Assembly: GCF_902459685.1 (NCBI RefSeq)
Contig: NZ_CABPSF010000001.1
Coordinates: forward strand, 124,001-188,000
Source: Pandoraea iniqua
Lineage (GTDB): Bacteria; Pseudomonadota; Gammaproteobacteria; Burkholderiales; Burkholderiaceae
Direction of reading: 5' to 3'
Length of the DNA stretch: 64,000 nucleotides
The notes under the pieces were generated by a model. That model had not been told where the DNA came from, did not search any database, and saw only the letters and a program-made list of their open reading frames with translations. The translations under genes were made by a program, and so were the position numbers. Each line of letters begins with the position of its first letter. Positions within the stretch are counted from its first letter, which is position 1. This document shows positions 25,328-35,710 of the stretch, one piece after another.

Positions 25328-25404
25328 GGTTTCCGGCGTTCGTCGTTGGCGAATCCCCGCTTTAGCGGCGCCGGAAGATATGTCATCCAAAAGGAAACCT
25401 CGAA

Positions 25405-26223
25405 ATGAATCTCTCCTCCTCCGCATTGGCGGCACCGGCGGCACCGGTGGCCTCGACAGCGCCCCAACTGGGCTTCACGCAATTCGGCACCGGCCCGGAG
25501 CCTGTGTTGGTATTGCACGACTGGCTGGGCGACCACACCAACTACGACGCCGTGCTGCCGTATCTCGACGGCAACGCCTTCACCTACGCGTTCGTGGATC
25601 TGCGCGGGTACGGCCGGTCAAAGCACCTGACGGGTGACTATTCCATCGACGAGATCGCCCGAGATTGCCTCGGCGTGGCGGATGCCTTCGGCTGGGCCCG
25701 GTTTCACGTGCTGGGGCATTCGATGACCGGCATGGCGACGCAACGCATCGCCGCGAACGCGCCCGAGCGCATCAAGAGCGCAGTCGCCGTGTGTCCGATC
25801 TCCGCAGCGGGAAACCGGTTGCCCCCGGAAGCCGCGGCATTCTTCGCGGCGACGTGCGAGAGCGACGATGCCTTCCGCCGACTGGTTAAGTTCGTGACGG
25901 GGGGATTGTCGGATGTCTGGGCGGACCGGAAGTTACGCCAGAACCGCGAAGGCGTGGCTTCGGCGTGTCGCCCCCGGTATCTCGACATGATGACGACCGT
26001 GAACTTCGTCGACGACGTGAAGGGGCTTGAGACACCGTTTCTGGTGATCGTGGGCGAGAAGGATCCGGGGCTGGGGGCCGAGGCGATGCAAGCGACGTTC
26101 CTCGCGTGGCATCCGAATGCGCAACTGGCATCGATACCGAATTGCGGCCACTACCCGATGCAGGAATGCCCGCCGTACTTCGCGTTACTCGTGGAGAACT
26201 TTCTGAGACAGCACGCCGGCTGA
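25405..26223 (+). CDS. Alpha/beta hydrolase
   Basis: A 272-residue cytoplasmic alpha/beta-hydrolase. The nucleophile elbow is GHSMTG (about residue 112), with catalytic acid near VGEKDPGLG and His in CGHYPMQECP near 250. The oxyanion region LHDWLGD replaces the common HGW/HGF motif. Family members cleave esters, epoxides, C-C bonds or halides; no feature here decides. The gene stands between a terminator and a tRNA gene and appears monocistronic. Confidence 0.8.
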   Translation: MNLSSSALAAPAAPVASTAPQLGFTQFGTGPEPVLVLHDWLGDHTNYDAVLPYLDGNAFTYAFVDLRGYGRSKHLTGDYSIDEIARDCLGVADAFGWARFHVLGHSMTGMATQRIAANAPERIKSAVAVCPISAAGNRLPPEAAAFFAATCESDDAFRRLVKFVTGGLSDVWADRKLRQNREGVASACRPRYLDMMTTVNFVDDVKGLETPFLVIVGEKDPGLGAEAMQATFLAWHPNAQLASIPNCGHYPMQECPPYFALLVENFLRQHAG

Positions 26224-26260
26224 TCGGACTGCTGGAGGGAGGGGGAGGTGTCGGAACTAC

Positions 26261-26345
26261 TGGTGCCCAGGGCGGGACTCGAACCCGCATGCCTTTCGGC
26301 GCTACCCCCTCAAGATAGTGCGTCTACCAATTTCGCCACCTGGGC
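26261..26345 (-). tRNA. tRNA-Leu (anticodon GAG)
   Basis: Read on the minus strand, the 85-nt gene begins GCCCAGGTGGCGAAATTGG and ends with an encoded CCA. The acceptor stem GCCCAGG pairs with CCTGGGC, the anticodon stem CTATC/GGTAG encloses TTGAGGG (anticodon GAG), a long variable arm typical of tRNA-Leu follows, and the T arm GGGTTCGAGTCCC is intact. Confidence 0.97.
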
Positions 26346-26356
26346 AGGGGAGCGCG

Positions 26357-26385
26357 ATTGTAACGGGAAAATTTATTTTTGTGAA
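26357..26385 (-). promoter_or_regulatory. Sigma-70 promoter of tRNA-Leu
   Basis: On the minus strand: TTCACA, a 17-base AT-rich spacer, then TACAAT, ending 12 bases before the tRNA 5' end. The rest of the 26224-26554 gap holds the tRNA and no other gene I can support. Confidence 0.75.
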
Positions 26386-26554
26386 TGCCTGACGCGCATG
26401 CAGGCAGCGGGTTGCTTGCCGTGTGTGAGGAAATTCTCGTGCGAGACGTCCGTTCTGGGATTCGCAGGGGGTTTTCCCATGTTCCCTTGAGGGATATGTC
26501 ACATCGGAAGGTCGCCGCGATGGCGGCACTGGCGACCTCCCCTATGTTCGCGTC

Positions 26555-27874
26555 ATGAAACGCGCCTTCTCGCTACCGCTCGCCGCCGTGCTCGCCCTCA
26601 CCCTTGCCCCGTCTGTGGCGAACGCGTTCGATTTGCTCGACGCCGTGCGCGCCTCGCGCGACCACAACGCCGGGTTTGCCGCCGCACGCGCCGATTTTGC
26701 CGCCAGCGGCGAACAATTCGATCAGGGACTGGCGCAGATCCTGCCGCGTGTCGAACTCGAAGGCCGATTCGACAGAGACCGTGACAGCGCCCTGCACGGC
26801 AGGGAGATTCGCAACCAGACGCTCGACATCGAACTTCGCCAGCCGCTCTTCGATATGGCCCGCTTCGCCGGTTTCCAGAAGGGCCGCGAACTCACCGCCC
26901 TTGGCGTGAGCACGTTCGCTAGCAGCGAGCAGCAACTGATGCTCGAGAGTGCCCGGGCGTTCTTCGACATTCTCGTGGCGCGCGACAAAGATGCTGCCGC
27001 GAAAGCTAGTCGCGACGCGCTGCAAGTGCAGCTTGCCAATGTGACCGAAGAGGTTGGCCTCGGGCTCTCGGCAAAGCTCGATCAGGACGAGGCGCAGGCC
27101 GCCTTCGACGAAGCGCAGGCCAACGTTCTCGTGGCGGAAAACGAATGGGAACTCTCAAAGCGCGTATTTGCACGTCTGACCGGCCTGAACCCGGACGGCA
27201 TCACGGCCCGCTTTGGCGAGCGCTTTGCACAGGCGGGGGCGCTGGCGTCGCTGGACGCCTATGTGAAAACCGCCGATACCGACAGCAACGACCTGCGGCA
27301 GAAGTCGGTGGAGCTCGATATCGCCCTGACCCATATTGAGGAGGCCGCCGGCCGCTTCCTGCCGGTGGTTGAGCTTTTTGCGCGCCACCGCACCACCGAC
27401 AGCACCCCGATCTATGCCGAGACGGCCCGCACGCGACGCGACAACGTCATCGGGGTGAGCGTGACCATTCCGCTATTTTCCGGTGGCATGCACGCATCGC
27501 AAGTGCGCGAAGCGCGCTACCAAGCCGACGGTGCGCAGGCGAGGCTCGACGACACGCGCATCAAGGTGCGCGAGAGCGTGATCAAGGCCTTTCTCGGTGT
27601 GAACAGCGGTGTGCAGCAGGTGCGGGCGCGCTTGGCGCAACGGTGGTCGACACAGAACAAGGTGGGCACCACGCGACTCGGGCGCGATGTGGGCCTGCGC
27701 ACCAATCTCGATCTCCTGCGTGCCGAGAAAGAGCATTTCGAAGCGCGCACGGGGCTTGCCGAGGCATTTCACGGGTACTACATGTCGCGCCTGCTGCTCG
27801 CTTACGCGACCGGTCACCTCGACGACAGCGTGCTCGGTGATCTCAACGCCACGCTGATGACACAGGGAGGGTGA
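26555..27874 (+). CDS. TolC-family outer-membrane channel of a type I secretion system
   Basis: A 439-residue outer-membrane efflux protein. A signal peptide (MKRAFSLPLAAVLALTLAPSVANA) precedes two TolC-type repeats; the first begins FDLLDAVRASRDHNAGFAAA and both contain long amphipathic coiled helices. It forms the outer-membrane exit duct. It is followed by HlyB- and HlyD-like genes with a six-base gap, so it is the first gene of a complete exporter operon. The protein is dedicated to this exporter rather than a general TolC, judging by its context. Confidence 0.88.
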   Translation: MKRAFSLPLAAVLALTLAPSVANAFDLLDAVRASRDHNAGFAAARADFAASGEQFDQGLAQILPRVELEGRFDRDRDSALHGREIRNQTLDIELRQPLFDMARFAGFQKGRELTALGVSTFASSEQQLMLESARAFFDILVARDKDAAAKASRDALQVQLANVTEEVGLGLSAKLDQDEAQAAFDEAQANVLVAENEWELSKRVFARLTGLNPDGITARFGERFAQAGALASLDAYVKTADTDSNDLRQKSVELDIALTHIEEAAGRFLPVVELFARHRTTDSTPIYAETARTRRDNVIGVSVTIPLFSGGMHASQVREARYQADGAQARLDDTRIKVRESVIKAFLGVNSGVQQVRARLAQRWSTQNKVGTTRLGRDVGLRTNLDLLRAEKEHFEARTGLAEAFHGYYMSRLLLAYATGHLDDSVLGDLNATLMTQGG

Positions 27875-27880
27875 TCTCGC

Positions 27881-30037
27881 ATGCCAACGCATTCCGAACC
27901 GCAGACCGTCGACGCTGACGCAACCGCCCGCGACAGTGCCGTCGAGAGTGTCGTCATTCTGCTGAGTTTTTTCCGCCTGCCGGCCAATGCCGCACAGCTT
28001 CACCGTGAACTCGCGGGCGACGAGGTCAATGCCGCGCAACTGGTGCGTCTGCTCCGCCGCCTCGGATTGAAATCGCGGCAGGTGAGTGTCCTGCCCGCAC
28101 GTCTCGAGAAGACACCGCTGCCTGCGATTGCCGTCATGCGAGACGGCACGTTCATGCTGCTGGGCAAAATCGCGGAGGGCTTGGCGGTGGTGCAGGACAG
28201 TTGCAGCGGGCAGGTGCTCGCGCTGCCGCTCGCCGAATTCGAAGCGCGGGCCACCGGTGAGCTGGTACTGGCCACACAACGCGCCGCCATGCTGGGTGCG
28301 GGCGGCAAGTTCGACATCGCGTGGTTCTTGCCCGCGTTCATGAAATACCGGCGGCTGATCGGTGAAGTGCTGCTGATCTCGCTGTTTCTGCAACTGTTCG
28401 CGCTGATCTCGCCGTTGTTCTTTCAGGTGGTGATGGACAAGGTGCTCGTGCATCAGAGCATGAGCACGCTCAAGGTGCTGGTGATCGGGTTGGTGACCGT
28501 CTCGGTGTTCGAGGTGGTGATGGGGGGCTTGCGTACGTATATTTTCTCGCACACCGCCAATCGAATCGACGTAGAGCTGGGCGCTAAGTTGTTCAGGCAC
28601 CTGCTGGCGCTGCCGATCGCGTACTTTCAGTCGCGCCGTACCGGCGAGACGGTCGCCCGCATACGTGAGCTCGACAGCATTCGCGAATTCATCACGAGTT
28701 CTGCGCTCACTTTAGTGATGGACCTGCTGTTCACCGTGGTGTTTCTGGTCATCATGTGGATCTACAGTCCGTGGCTCACGATGATCGTCGTGGTCTCACT
28801 GCCTTGCTACGTGTTGATCGCCGTGCTCGTCACCCCCGTATTGCGCGCACGTGTCGAAGAGAAATTCCGGCGCGGTGCCGAGTCGCAGTCGTTTCTGGTG
28901 GAGTCGGTGAGCGGCATTGAAACGCTCAAATCGATGTCGGTCCAGCCGCAGGCGCAAAGCCGTTGGGAGACCTTGCTTGCGGCCTACGTGCGGGCGAGTT
29001 TTCGCACCGCCAATCTCGGCAATATCGCCGGTCAACTGGTGCAACTAGTCTCGAAGCTGTGCAGCGCGACGTTGCTGTATCTCGGCGCTATGAAGGTGAT
29101 CGGCGGCGAGTTGACCGTAGGCCAACTGGTGGCGTTCAACATGTTCGCGAATCACGTCACGGCGCCTGTGCTGCGTCTCTCGCAACTCTGGAACGATTTT
29201 CAGCAGGCACGCATTTCAGTCGATCGTCTGGGCGATATTTTGAACAGCCCGACCGAGCCGGGGTACAACCCGGGGCGGGCGATGATGGCGTCGATTCAGG
29301 GCGACGTGACGTTCGAGGGCGTGACGTTTCGCTATCGGCCCGACAAGCCCGAAGTGCTGCACGGCGTCACGCTGGCCATTCAGGCCGGACAGACCGTGGG
29401 CATCGTCGGCCCGTCGGGGTCAGGAAAAAGCACACTGACCAAACTCGTGCAGCGTCTTTATGTGCCCTCGGCGGGGCGCGTGGTGATCGACGGCGTCGAT
29501 CTCGCGATGGTTGACACACACTGGTTACGCACGCAGATCGGTGTGGTGCTTCAGGAGAACTTGCTGTTCAACCGCTCCGTGCGCGAGAACATCGCCATGG
29601 CCGATCCTGCCATGCCGATGGAGCGCGTGATCGACGCAGCGAAGCTTGCCGGCGCCCATGAATTCATTCTCGGGATGTCGCACGGCTATGACACATCGAT
29701 CGAAGAACGTGGTGTGAATCTGTCGGGCGGTCAACGCCAACGCATCGCCATCGCGCGCGCACTGGTGACCAATCCGCGCATCCTGATTCTCGACGAAGCC
29801 ACCAGCGCACTCGACTACGAGTCGGAGAGCATCATTCAGCAGAACATGCGGGCGATCTGTGCGGGCCGTACGGTGTTGATCATTGCCCACCGCTTGTCGA
29901 CGGTTCGCAGGGCCGATCGCATCATCACGATCGAAGCGGGCACGGTGGTCGAAGACGGCACGCATGACGAATTGGTCGCGCGAGGCGGCCGCTATGCGCG
30001 CCTGTGCAGCATTCAAGCCGGGGAGATCGCGGCATGA
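27881..30037 (+). CDS. Type I secretion ABC transporter, HlyB-like
   Basis: A 718-residue inner-membrane ATPase/permease powering one-step protein export. The N-terminal C39-like domain (1-125) lacks the catalytic Cys, as in HlyB, so it docks the substrate instead of cutting a leader. The membrane domain begins FDIAWFLPAFMKYRRL and contains LFALISPLFFQVVMDKVLVH, nearly the HlyB sequence. The nucleotide-binding domain has Walker [10 protein letters not shown] (about 509-517), signature LSGGQRQR and Walker B ILILDEATSALD. Such exporters typically move RTX proteins with a C-terminal signal. Its stop overlaps the next ATG. Confidence 0.92.
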   Translation: MPTHSEPQTVDADATARDSAVESVVILLSFFRLPANAAQLHRELAGDEVNAAQLVRLLRRLGLKSRQVSVLPARLEKTPLPAIAVMRDGTFMLLGKIAEGLAVVQDSCSGQVLALPLAEFEARATGELVLATQRAAMLGAGGKFDIAWFLPAFMKYRRLIGEVLLISLFLQLFALISPLFFQVVMDKVLVHQSMSTLKVLVIGLVTVSVFEVVMGGLRTYIFSHTANRIDVELGAKLFRHLLALPIAYFQSRRTGETVARIRELDSIREFITSSALTLVMDLLFTVVFLVIMWIYSPWLTMIVVVSLPCYVLIAVLVTPVLRARVEEKFRRGAESQSFLVESVSGIETLKSMSVQPQAQSRWETLLAAYVRASFRTANLGNIAGQLVQLVSKLCSATLLYLGAMKVIGGELTVGQLVAFNMFANHVTAPVLRLSQLWNDFQQARISVDRLGDILNSPTEPGYNPGRAMMASIQGDVTFEGVTFRYRPDKPEVLHGVTLAIQAGQTVGIVGPSGSGKSTLTKLVQRLYVPSAGRVVIDGVDLAMVDTHWLRTQIGVVLQENLLFNRSVRENIAMADPAMPMERVIDAAKLAGAHEFILGMSHGYDTSIEERGVNLSGGQRQRIAIARALVTNPRILILDEATSALDYESESIIQQNMRAICAGRTVLIIAHRLSTVRRADRIITIEAGTVVEDGTHDELVARGGRYARLCSIQAGEIAA

Positions 30038-31416
30038 CGTCGCTGCAACGTATGACGTTATGGTGGAAAGCGTTGACCGCACGCTGGCAGAAAATCCCGG
30101 CACACGAGCGTGAATTCTTGCCTGCCGAACTGGAAATTCTCGAAACCCCCGCCTCTCCGGCGGGCCGCACGGTAGCGCTACTGATCATGGTGCTGTTCTG
30201 CGTCGCGCTGGTCTGGTCGATCGTGGGGCGCGTCGATATGAACGCCGTCGCGCAAGGCAAGGTGGTGCCGCTCGGGGGGACCCAGTCGATCCAGCCGTTC
30301 GAGATTGGCATCGTGCGCAAGATTCTGGTCGACGACGCGCAACAGGTGAAAAAGGGCGACCTGCTGGTCGTGCTCGACAGCGCGGAGGAACACGTCGACC
30401 TGCTGCAACTTGAGCGGCAACTGACCACGGCGCAACTCGATGCCGGCGAATTGCAGGCGTTTCTCGCGACATTGGAGGGGCAGGTCAGCCCGTCGGCATG
30501 GGAGGCGCAGAGGAGCAACACCGCGCAGGGGGAACGTGCCCGCAGCCTGCTGGCGTCACGTCAGGCGGTCTACCGCGCCAAGGTCGCATCGGTGGCCGCG
30601 CAGCGTGCTGAAGATGACGCGATGCTCGCTGCCAGCGCCAGCGAAATCGAGCGGCTGAAAGTGCGGCGAGAAGTATTGGCGAGCAAAGAGCATGCGCTCA
30701 AGACGTTGCTCGAACACGACGGCGTGGCGCGTTTGAAATGGCTCGAAGCGGAGCAGGAACTCGCCGAGAACGACCAGACGCTCAATGCCGAGCGTCAACG
30801 CAGCCGGCAGCATCGTGCCACGCTGTCTCGTCTGGCGGAGGATCTGAATCAGGCGCGCGCCGAGTTTCGTCGCGAGGCGCTGACCGAACTCACCAAAGCC
30901 AACGATCAGATTCGCGAGGCGCAGTTGAGTATCGATCGGTATCGGCAGCGAGAGCAGTACCGGTTTTTGCGGGCCCCCGTGGACGGCACTGTGCAGCAAC
31001 GCGCCATTCACACCGTCGGGGGCGTGGTTCAGCCGGCGCAGACGCTGATGATCGTGGTGCCGCACGACGTGCCGATGGCGGTCGAGGTCAAGGTGCTCAA
31101 TCAAGATGCTGGCTTCGTCAAACCCGAGCAGACCGTCACGTTGAAGATCGAGGCGTATTCGTACACCAAGTACGGCACGTTGACGGGCACGGTGGAGAGC
31201 GTCTCTCAAGACGCCGTGAATGACGAAAAGCTCGGGCCGGTGTACTTGGCGCGCATCCGGCTGCCACGCGCCCCTGTGAGCCACAGCGGGCACGCGCTGC
31301 GCATTCAGACGGGCATGGCCGTGACAGCGGAGATCAAGACGGACGAGCGTCGCGTGATCGACTACCTGCTCTCGCCCATCGAAGAAGTGACGTCGGAATC
31401 GTTCAGGGAACGATAG
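30034..31416 (+). CDS. Type I secretion membrane-fusion protein, HlyD-like
   Basis: A 460-residue periplasmic adaptor joining the ABC transporter to the TolC channel. One membrane helix near residues 50-70 (VALLIMVLFCVALVWSIVG) is preceded by a cytoplasmic tail. GKVVPLGGTQSIQPFEIG starts the lipoyl-like domain, a coiled-coil hairpin spans about 125-310, and FLRAPVDGTVQQRAIHTVGG is the returning lipoyl half, followed by a beta-barrel. The ATG overlaps the HlyB-like stop in an ATGA, so translation is coupled. No secreted substrate gene is adjacent. Confidence 0.92.
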   Translation: MTSLQRMTLWWKALTARWQKIPAHEREFLPAELEILETPASPAGRTVALLIMVLFCVALVWSIVGRVDMNAVAQGKVVPLGGTQSIQPFEIGIVRKILVDDAQQVKKGDLLVVLDSAEEHVDLLQLERQLTTAQLDAGELQAFLATLEGQVSPSAWEAQRSNTAQGERARSLLASRQAVYRAKVASVAAQRAEDDAMLAASASEIERLKVRREVLASKEHALKTLLEHDGVARLKWLEAEQELAENDQTLNAERQRSRQHRATLSRLAEDLNQARAEFRREALTELTKANDQIREAQLSIDRYRQREQYRFLRAPVDGTVQQRAIHTVGGVVQPAQTLMIVVPHDVPMAVEVKVLNQDAGFVKPEQTVTLKIEAYSYTKYGTLTGTVESVSQDAVNDEKLGPVYLARIRLPRAPVSHSGHALRIQTGMAVTAEIKTDERRVIDYLLSPIEEVTSESFRER

Positions 31417-31459
31417 AGGCCGGCCCCCGGCCCCCACGGCCCCGCGCGGTTGCGGCGAT

Positions 31460-33331
31460 TCAGGCAGCCAGTCGTTGCGGTGCAGCGCTACCGACGCGCG
31501 ACAGCGCCGGTGCCTGCGCCACGCGCGGCTCTTCGCGCAAGCGGAAGAGCGCGACCGTCTCGGCAAGCATGCGCGCCTGCTCGCTGAGCATCGCCGAGGC
31601 CGCCGCCGATTCTTCCACCAGCGCGGCGTTCTGCTGCGTGGCCTGATCCATTTCCGAGACCGAGCGGTCGATCTGGCTGATGCCTGTGCTTTGCTCGGTC
31701 ATCGCGCCGTGAATCTCGCTCACCAGTCGCTGCACGCGGGTGATGCCGTTCACGATCTCGCTCATCGTGTTGCCGGCCGCCTGCACACGCTCGGTGCCGC
31801 TCTTCACGTTCTGCACCGAGGTTTCGATCAGCGCCTTGATTTCCTGCGCGGCGGCGGCGCTGCGTTGAGCCAGCGTGCGCACTTCTCCGGCCACCACGGC
31901 AAAGCCCCGGCCCTGCTCGCCCGCACGCGCCGCTTCCACGGCGGCGTTCAACGCCAGAATGTTGGTCTGGAACGCAATGCCGTCGATCACGCCGATGATT
32001 TCCGTGATGCGTTGCGACGATTGCGTGATGGCGCCCATCGTCGTCACCGCATCGGTCACCACCTGACCGCCGCGTGCCGCCGCGGCACTGGCGTCGTTGG
32101 CGAGACGCGTGGCGTGCTCGGCGGTGTCGGCCGTCTGCTTCACGCTGGAAGTGAGTTCGGTCAGTGCCGACGACGTCTCCTGCAACGACCCCGCCGATTG
32201 CTCGGTGCGTTGCGACAGATCGCGGTTGCCCATCTCGATCTCGCTCGTGGCCGACGTCATCGACGCGACACCGGAGCGCACGTCGAGCATCACGGCACTG
32301 ATCTTGTCGACGAACGCGTTGAACGACTTCGAGATTTGCGCGACTTCGTCATGACCGTCCACATTCAGGCGTTGCGTCATGTCGCCATCGCCCGAACCGA
32401 TCGTGTCCATCGCATCGCGCACGACCGACAGGCGCTTGAAGGCACGCGACGTGAAAAGCGACGCGATGACCAGCGCGATCAGCGTGAGCACGACCAGCGT
32501 AATGACGGTGGCACCCAGCACGTGGGTCAGACCGGCGGTCGCTTCGGCGCGGTCGAGCGCGACGACCAGATACCAGTCGGTGCCCGGGATGCGCTTAGCC
32601 TTGAGCAGCTTGGGCGCGCCGGCGAGCGTCATTTCCACTGGCTTGGCATCGTCGCCGGCCATACCGGCGAGCGAGTCGGCGGTGAGCGTGGCGGCCACGT
32701 CGGTCGACGGCTTGAGCGAGAACTTGCTGTCGGGGTGCGCGATCACCTGACCGTCGCTCGCCACTACCAGCGCCAGACTGGCCGGCGTGGGATGCACCGC
32801 TTTGATGATGTCCTGCACGCCCGTGAGTGCCACCGCACCGCTCACGACACCGGTAATCTGCCCGTCGCGCAAAATCGGCGTGGTGAAGGCGACATACGGG
32901 ATGCCCGTCGACGAATCGCCGTACGGCTTGGTGACCACCAGCTTGCCGGCGGCCACGGCGCTCTTGTACCAAGGGCGTGCCGTCGGATCGTAATCGGGCT
33001 GCGTGACGGCGGTGGAGAAGAACGTCTTGTCCGACCAGCCAACGCTGGTGATCGGGAAATCGTTGGTCTTGCCAAGCAGCTTGACGAGGCCGCCGGGGTC
33101 GCCCTTTTCCACGACTTGCGCGGTGGCGTTCACGGCGGTCGCCTTATCGGTGGACCAGCGCTCGATGGTGCTCGCGTTGCCGTTAGCCACGGCCGCGAGG
33201 GTGTGAGCGATGCTCGTCATCATGCTGTCACGCACGATCACATAGGTCGTGATGCCAGACAGAATCAGGGCGCCGACCACCGTCAGGCAGGTGATCAGCA
33301 GAATCCGGGTTCGCAACGAAGTGACTTTCAT
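31460..33331 (-). CDS. Methyl-accepting chemotaxis protein with dCache sensor
   Basis: A 623-residue chemoreceptor. Helix 1 (about 10-30) leads into a periplasmic double-Cache domain (about 35-275) with the [11 protein letters not shown] and YDPTARPW landmarks that in amino-acid-sensing receptors line the ligand pocket. Helix 2 (about 285-310) is followed by HAMP and the long signalling hairpin, whose tip [20 protein letters not shown] is highly conserved. The C-terminus ends SAAPQRLAA with no NWETF-type CheR tether. The ATG 33331 is preferred to upstream frame extension. A chemotaxis signal for amino acids or organic acids is plausible; the ligand is unknown. Confidence 0.92.
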   Translation of the reverse strand: MKVTSLRTRILLITCLTVVGALILSGITTYVIVRDSMMTSIAHTLAAVANGNASTIERWSTDKATAVNATAQVVEKGDPGGLVKLLGKTNDFPITSVGWSDKTFFSTAVTQPDYDPTARPWYKSAVAAGKLVVTKPYGDSSTGIPYVAFTTPILRDGQITGVVSGAVALTGVQDIIKAVHPTPASLALVVASDGQVIAHPDSKFSLKPSTDVAATLTADSLAGMAGDDAKPVEMTLAGAPKLLKAKRIPGTDWYLVVALDRAEATAGLTHVLGATVITLVVLTLIALVIASLFTSRAFKRLSVVRDAMDTIGSGDGDMTQRLNVDGHDEVAQISKSFNAFVDKISAVMLDVRSGVASMTSATSEIEMGNRDLSQRTEQSAGSLQETSSALTELTSSVKQTADTAEHATRLANDASAAAARGGQVVTDAVTTMGAITQSSQRITEIIGVIDGIAFQTNILALNAAVEAARAGEQGRGFAVVAGEVRTLAQRSAAAAQEIKALIETSVQNVKSGTERVQAAGNTMSEIVNGITRVQRLVSEIHGAMTEQSTGISQIDRSVSEMDQATQQNAALVEESAAASAMLSEQARMLAETVALFRLREEPRVAQAPALSRVGSAAPQRLAA

Positions 33332-33577
33332 AAGCGGTCTTCGATTGGCCCGCGCACGAGCCGTTGAGAGAGGGGAACCGTCGCGATGGGCGATGGCCCC
33401 CGCTGACGCACTCAAACACTACTGGTCTACTCTCTCGGCTTACGGCGCAATCCGGTGACAACTTTAATGAGCGCAGATCAATGCGCGTCAGGCCGGGCTC
33501 AATCGGGCCGGCGTAACTTTCCGATGCTTACGGCAGCGGCCCCCTTCGGCCCCCTTCGGCACCGCGACGGTGCACAC

Positions 33578-35059
33578 CTACGCCATCCGCCGCCCTGCCC
33601 GCCGAACGACGCGCCACCACAGCGGCACCATCCCGAGACTGACCACGGCCGCCAGCGCGAGCGCTGAGCGCAGGCCCGCCTCAAACGGGTGCAAGGTCGC
33701 CAGCAGCGAGCCGAAGGTGGCAACGCCGAGCGCGGCACCCGCCTGACGTGCGGTGTTGAGTACCGCTGCGGCGACGCCTGCGCGTGCTGCGGGGACCGTT
33801 TCCAGCGCTGGCGCGGTTGCGATAGGCGAAACAACGCCCGACGCCAGACCGATGGCCAGCATTGGCAAGATTGCGAAGCCGTAGGCCATGTCACCTGTCA
33901 CGAACCACAAACCCAGCGCCCCGGCCGCATATCCGCCAAAGGCCACGATCATCGGCCAGACCGGGCCGAACCTCGTCGCGATTCGCCCGGCCAACAGACT
34001 GCCCGCCGCCACCATGACCGTCATCGGCAGCAATGCCACGCCGGTTTGCAGTGGCGAATAGCCGCGCGCCTGCTGAAAGTGCAGGCTGACGACAAACAAC
34101 AAGCCATAGAAGACGAAGGCGGAGGCCATCGATGCACACGTCGAACCCGAGAAGACGCCGTGGCGGAATAGCCCCAAGGGCAACATCGGGTGCGCGTGCA
34201 CCGTTTCGATGCGCAGCAGAATGGCCCAAGCGAGGCAGGTCGCGATGATGCCGCCGACAATGACGGGCGAGGTCCAGCCGAGGGTGTGTCCTTCGATCAG
34301 CACACCCACGAGCGTGCCGAGTGCCACGACGCCGCAGACGAGTCCCAGCAGATCGACGGGCTTGCCCGGACCGGAGATGGCACTCCCCCGGTCTTCTGTG
34401 ATGCGCCATGCCATCGCCATGCCGGCAAGGCAGATCGGCACGTTCACGAAGAACACGCTGCGCCAGTCGAACCAATGGATCAACACGCCGCCCACGAGCG
34501 GACCGGCGGCCATCGCGATGCCACCGAGACCGACCCAGCGCCCGATGGCGCGCGCACGCGCTTGCGGGTCCGGGGTGGCGTCGCGAATGAGCTTGAGCGA
34601 ACACGGCACCAGCAGTGCCGCACCGATGCCTTGTAACGCGCGTGCGGCGATCAGTATGTCCGGTGAGTCCGCCAGCGCACAGGCCAGCGACGCGAGCATG
34701 AAGAGTCCGAGCCCCGCGAGATAGACGCGTCGCGCACCCCATCGGTCGCCCAGCGTGCCCCCGGTGAGCAGCAGGCTGGCGAACATCAGCGTGTAGGCGT
34801 TGACCACCCACTGGAGTCCCGCCATCTGCACGTCGAACGCGACGCTCAGTCGCTCGAGCGCAACGTTGACGATGGAGGTGTCGAGCAAAACCACGACATA
34901 GCTGATGCAGGTCGCCGCGAGCACACGGCGGCGCGCGATGTCGGCTCCCATGTCGGCTGCGATGTCGACTGTTATGTCGGCGTCACCGCCGGTGTGAGGG
35001 GATGTGGCGTGTTCGATGCCGACACTGTCGGCGAGAGGCAACTCGCGATGGGCGCGCAT
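33578..35059 (-). CDS. MFS drug exporter, EmrB/QacA (DHA2) type
   Basis: A 493-residue inner-membrane proton antiporter with about 14 helices. Family marks are SYVVVLLDTSIVNVALERL (about 53-71), LQWVVNAYTLMFASLLLTGG, the A-loop GDRWGARR and motif C-like GIAMAAGPLVGGVLIHWFDW. The N-terminal 40 residues are hydrophilic. An AGGAAAG site precedes the ATG by about eight bases. No periplasmic adaptor gene is adjacent, so it probably works as a single-component pump. Confidence 0.85.
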   Translation of the reverse strand: MRAHRELPLADSVGIEHATSPHTGGDADITVDIAADMGADIARRRVLAATCISYVVVLLDTSIVNVALERLSVAFDVQMAGLQWVVNAYTLMFASLLLTGGTLGDRWGARRVYLAGLGLFMLASLACALADSPDILIAARALQGIGAALLVPCSLKLIRDATPDPQARARAIGRWVGLGGIAMAAGPLVGGVLIHWFDWRSVFFVNVPICLAGMAMAWRITEDRGSAISGPGKPVDLLGLVCGVVALGTLVGVLIEGHTLGWTSPVIVGGIIATCLAWAILLRIETVHAHPMLPLGLFRHGVFSGSTCASMASAFVFYGLLFVVSLHFQQARGYSPLQTGVALLPMTVMVAAGSLLAGRIATRFGPVWPMIVAFGGYAAGALGLWFVTGDMAYGFAILPMLAIGLASGVVSPIATAPALETVPAARAGVAAAVLNTARQAGAALGVATFGSLLATLHPFEAGLRSALALAAVVSLGMVPLWWRVVRRAGRRMA

Positions 35060-35151
35060 AGCCGGCTTTCCTGTGAGGATGATGGCCGGAGTCTACGGGC
35101 GCGCGATCGCGGAATGTTTCTACGTGTCGTGAAGTGTCGACATCACTTAGA

Positions 35152-35631
35152 TCACTCACGCCCTTTCGGGCTACCGGTTTTGCCGTCACCGGTACTGTTG
35201 TCGCCGCCATCGGTATCGTCGTCGCCGACAAACGGCGAACCGGTATCGACGCGGCCATCGCGAAGGGCCTTTCGTGCGGCTTCCGCGAGTGCTTCGTAGC
35301 GATTGCGAAAGCGCACCAGTTCCTTTTCGTCGAGTTCTTCCAGATCGAGCAGCGCGTTGTGGGCACCTTCCATGGCGCGGATCAACTCGTCGAGCTTGAT
35401 CTGCATCGCGGCGGTATCGCGGTTCTGCGTGTTTTGAATCAGGAAGACCATCAGGAACGTGACGATCGTGGTCGACGTGTTGATCACGAGTTGCCACGTA
35501 TCGCTGTAATCGAAGAGCGGGCCGGTGGCGGCCCATACGATGACGAGCCCGACCGCCAGCACGAACGATGCCGGCCGGCCGGTCACCGAGGAAAGGTAGC
35601 TCGAAAACTTCGAAAACCACTTGTCACCCAT
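35152..35631 (-). CDS. Small membrane protein, low-affinity iron permease family
   Basis: A 159-residue protein with two predicted helices (SFVLAVGLVIVWAATGP and WQLVINTSTTIVTFLMVFL), followed by QNTQNRDTAAMQIKLDELI and a helical, then acidic Gly/Asp-rich tail. The arrangement is that of the bacterial low-affinity iron permease (Fet4-like) family, where transport activity is only assumed. The second of two in-frame ATGs (35631) is chosen because GGGAG sits at a suitable distance from it and abuts the first. Confidence 0.8.
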   Translation of the reverse strand: MGDKWFSKFSSYLSSVTGRPASFVLAVGLVIVWAATGPLFDYSDTWQLVINTSTTIVTFLMVFLIQNTQNRDTAAMQIKLDELIRAMEGAHNALLDLEELDEKELVRFRNRYEALAEAARKALRDGRVDTGSPFVGDDDTDGGDNSTGDGKTGSPKGRE

Positions 35632-35710
35632 GACCATCTCCCGAGAACGGATCGATGGCGCGATGATGGCACAGTCACCCGCCGCGCGGGCGTCTCTGTG
35701 CCCGGGGTGC

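Noticed and set aside
31475-33367. 630-codon plus-strand frame opposite the chemoreceptor
   Set aside because: Same antisense artefact: very Arg/His/Asp-rich, no domain, fully covered by a textbook MCP.
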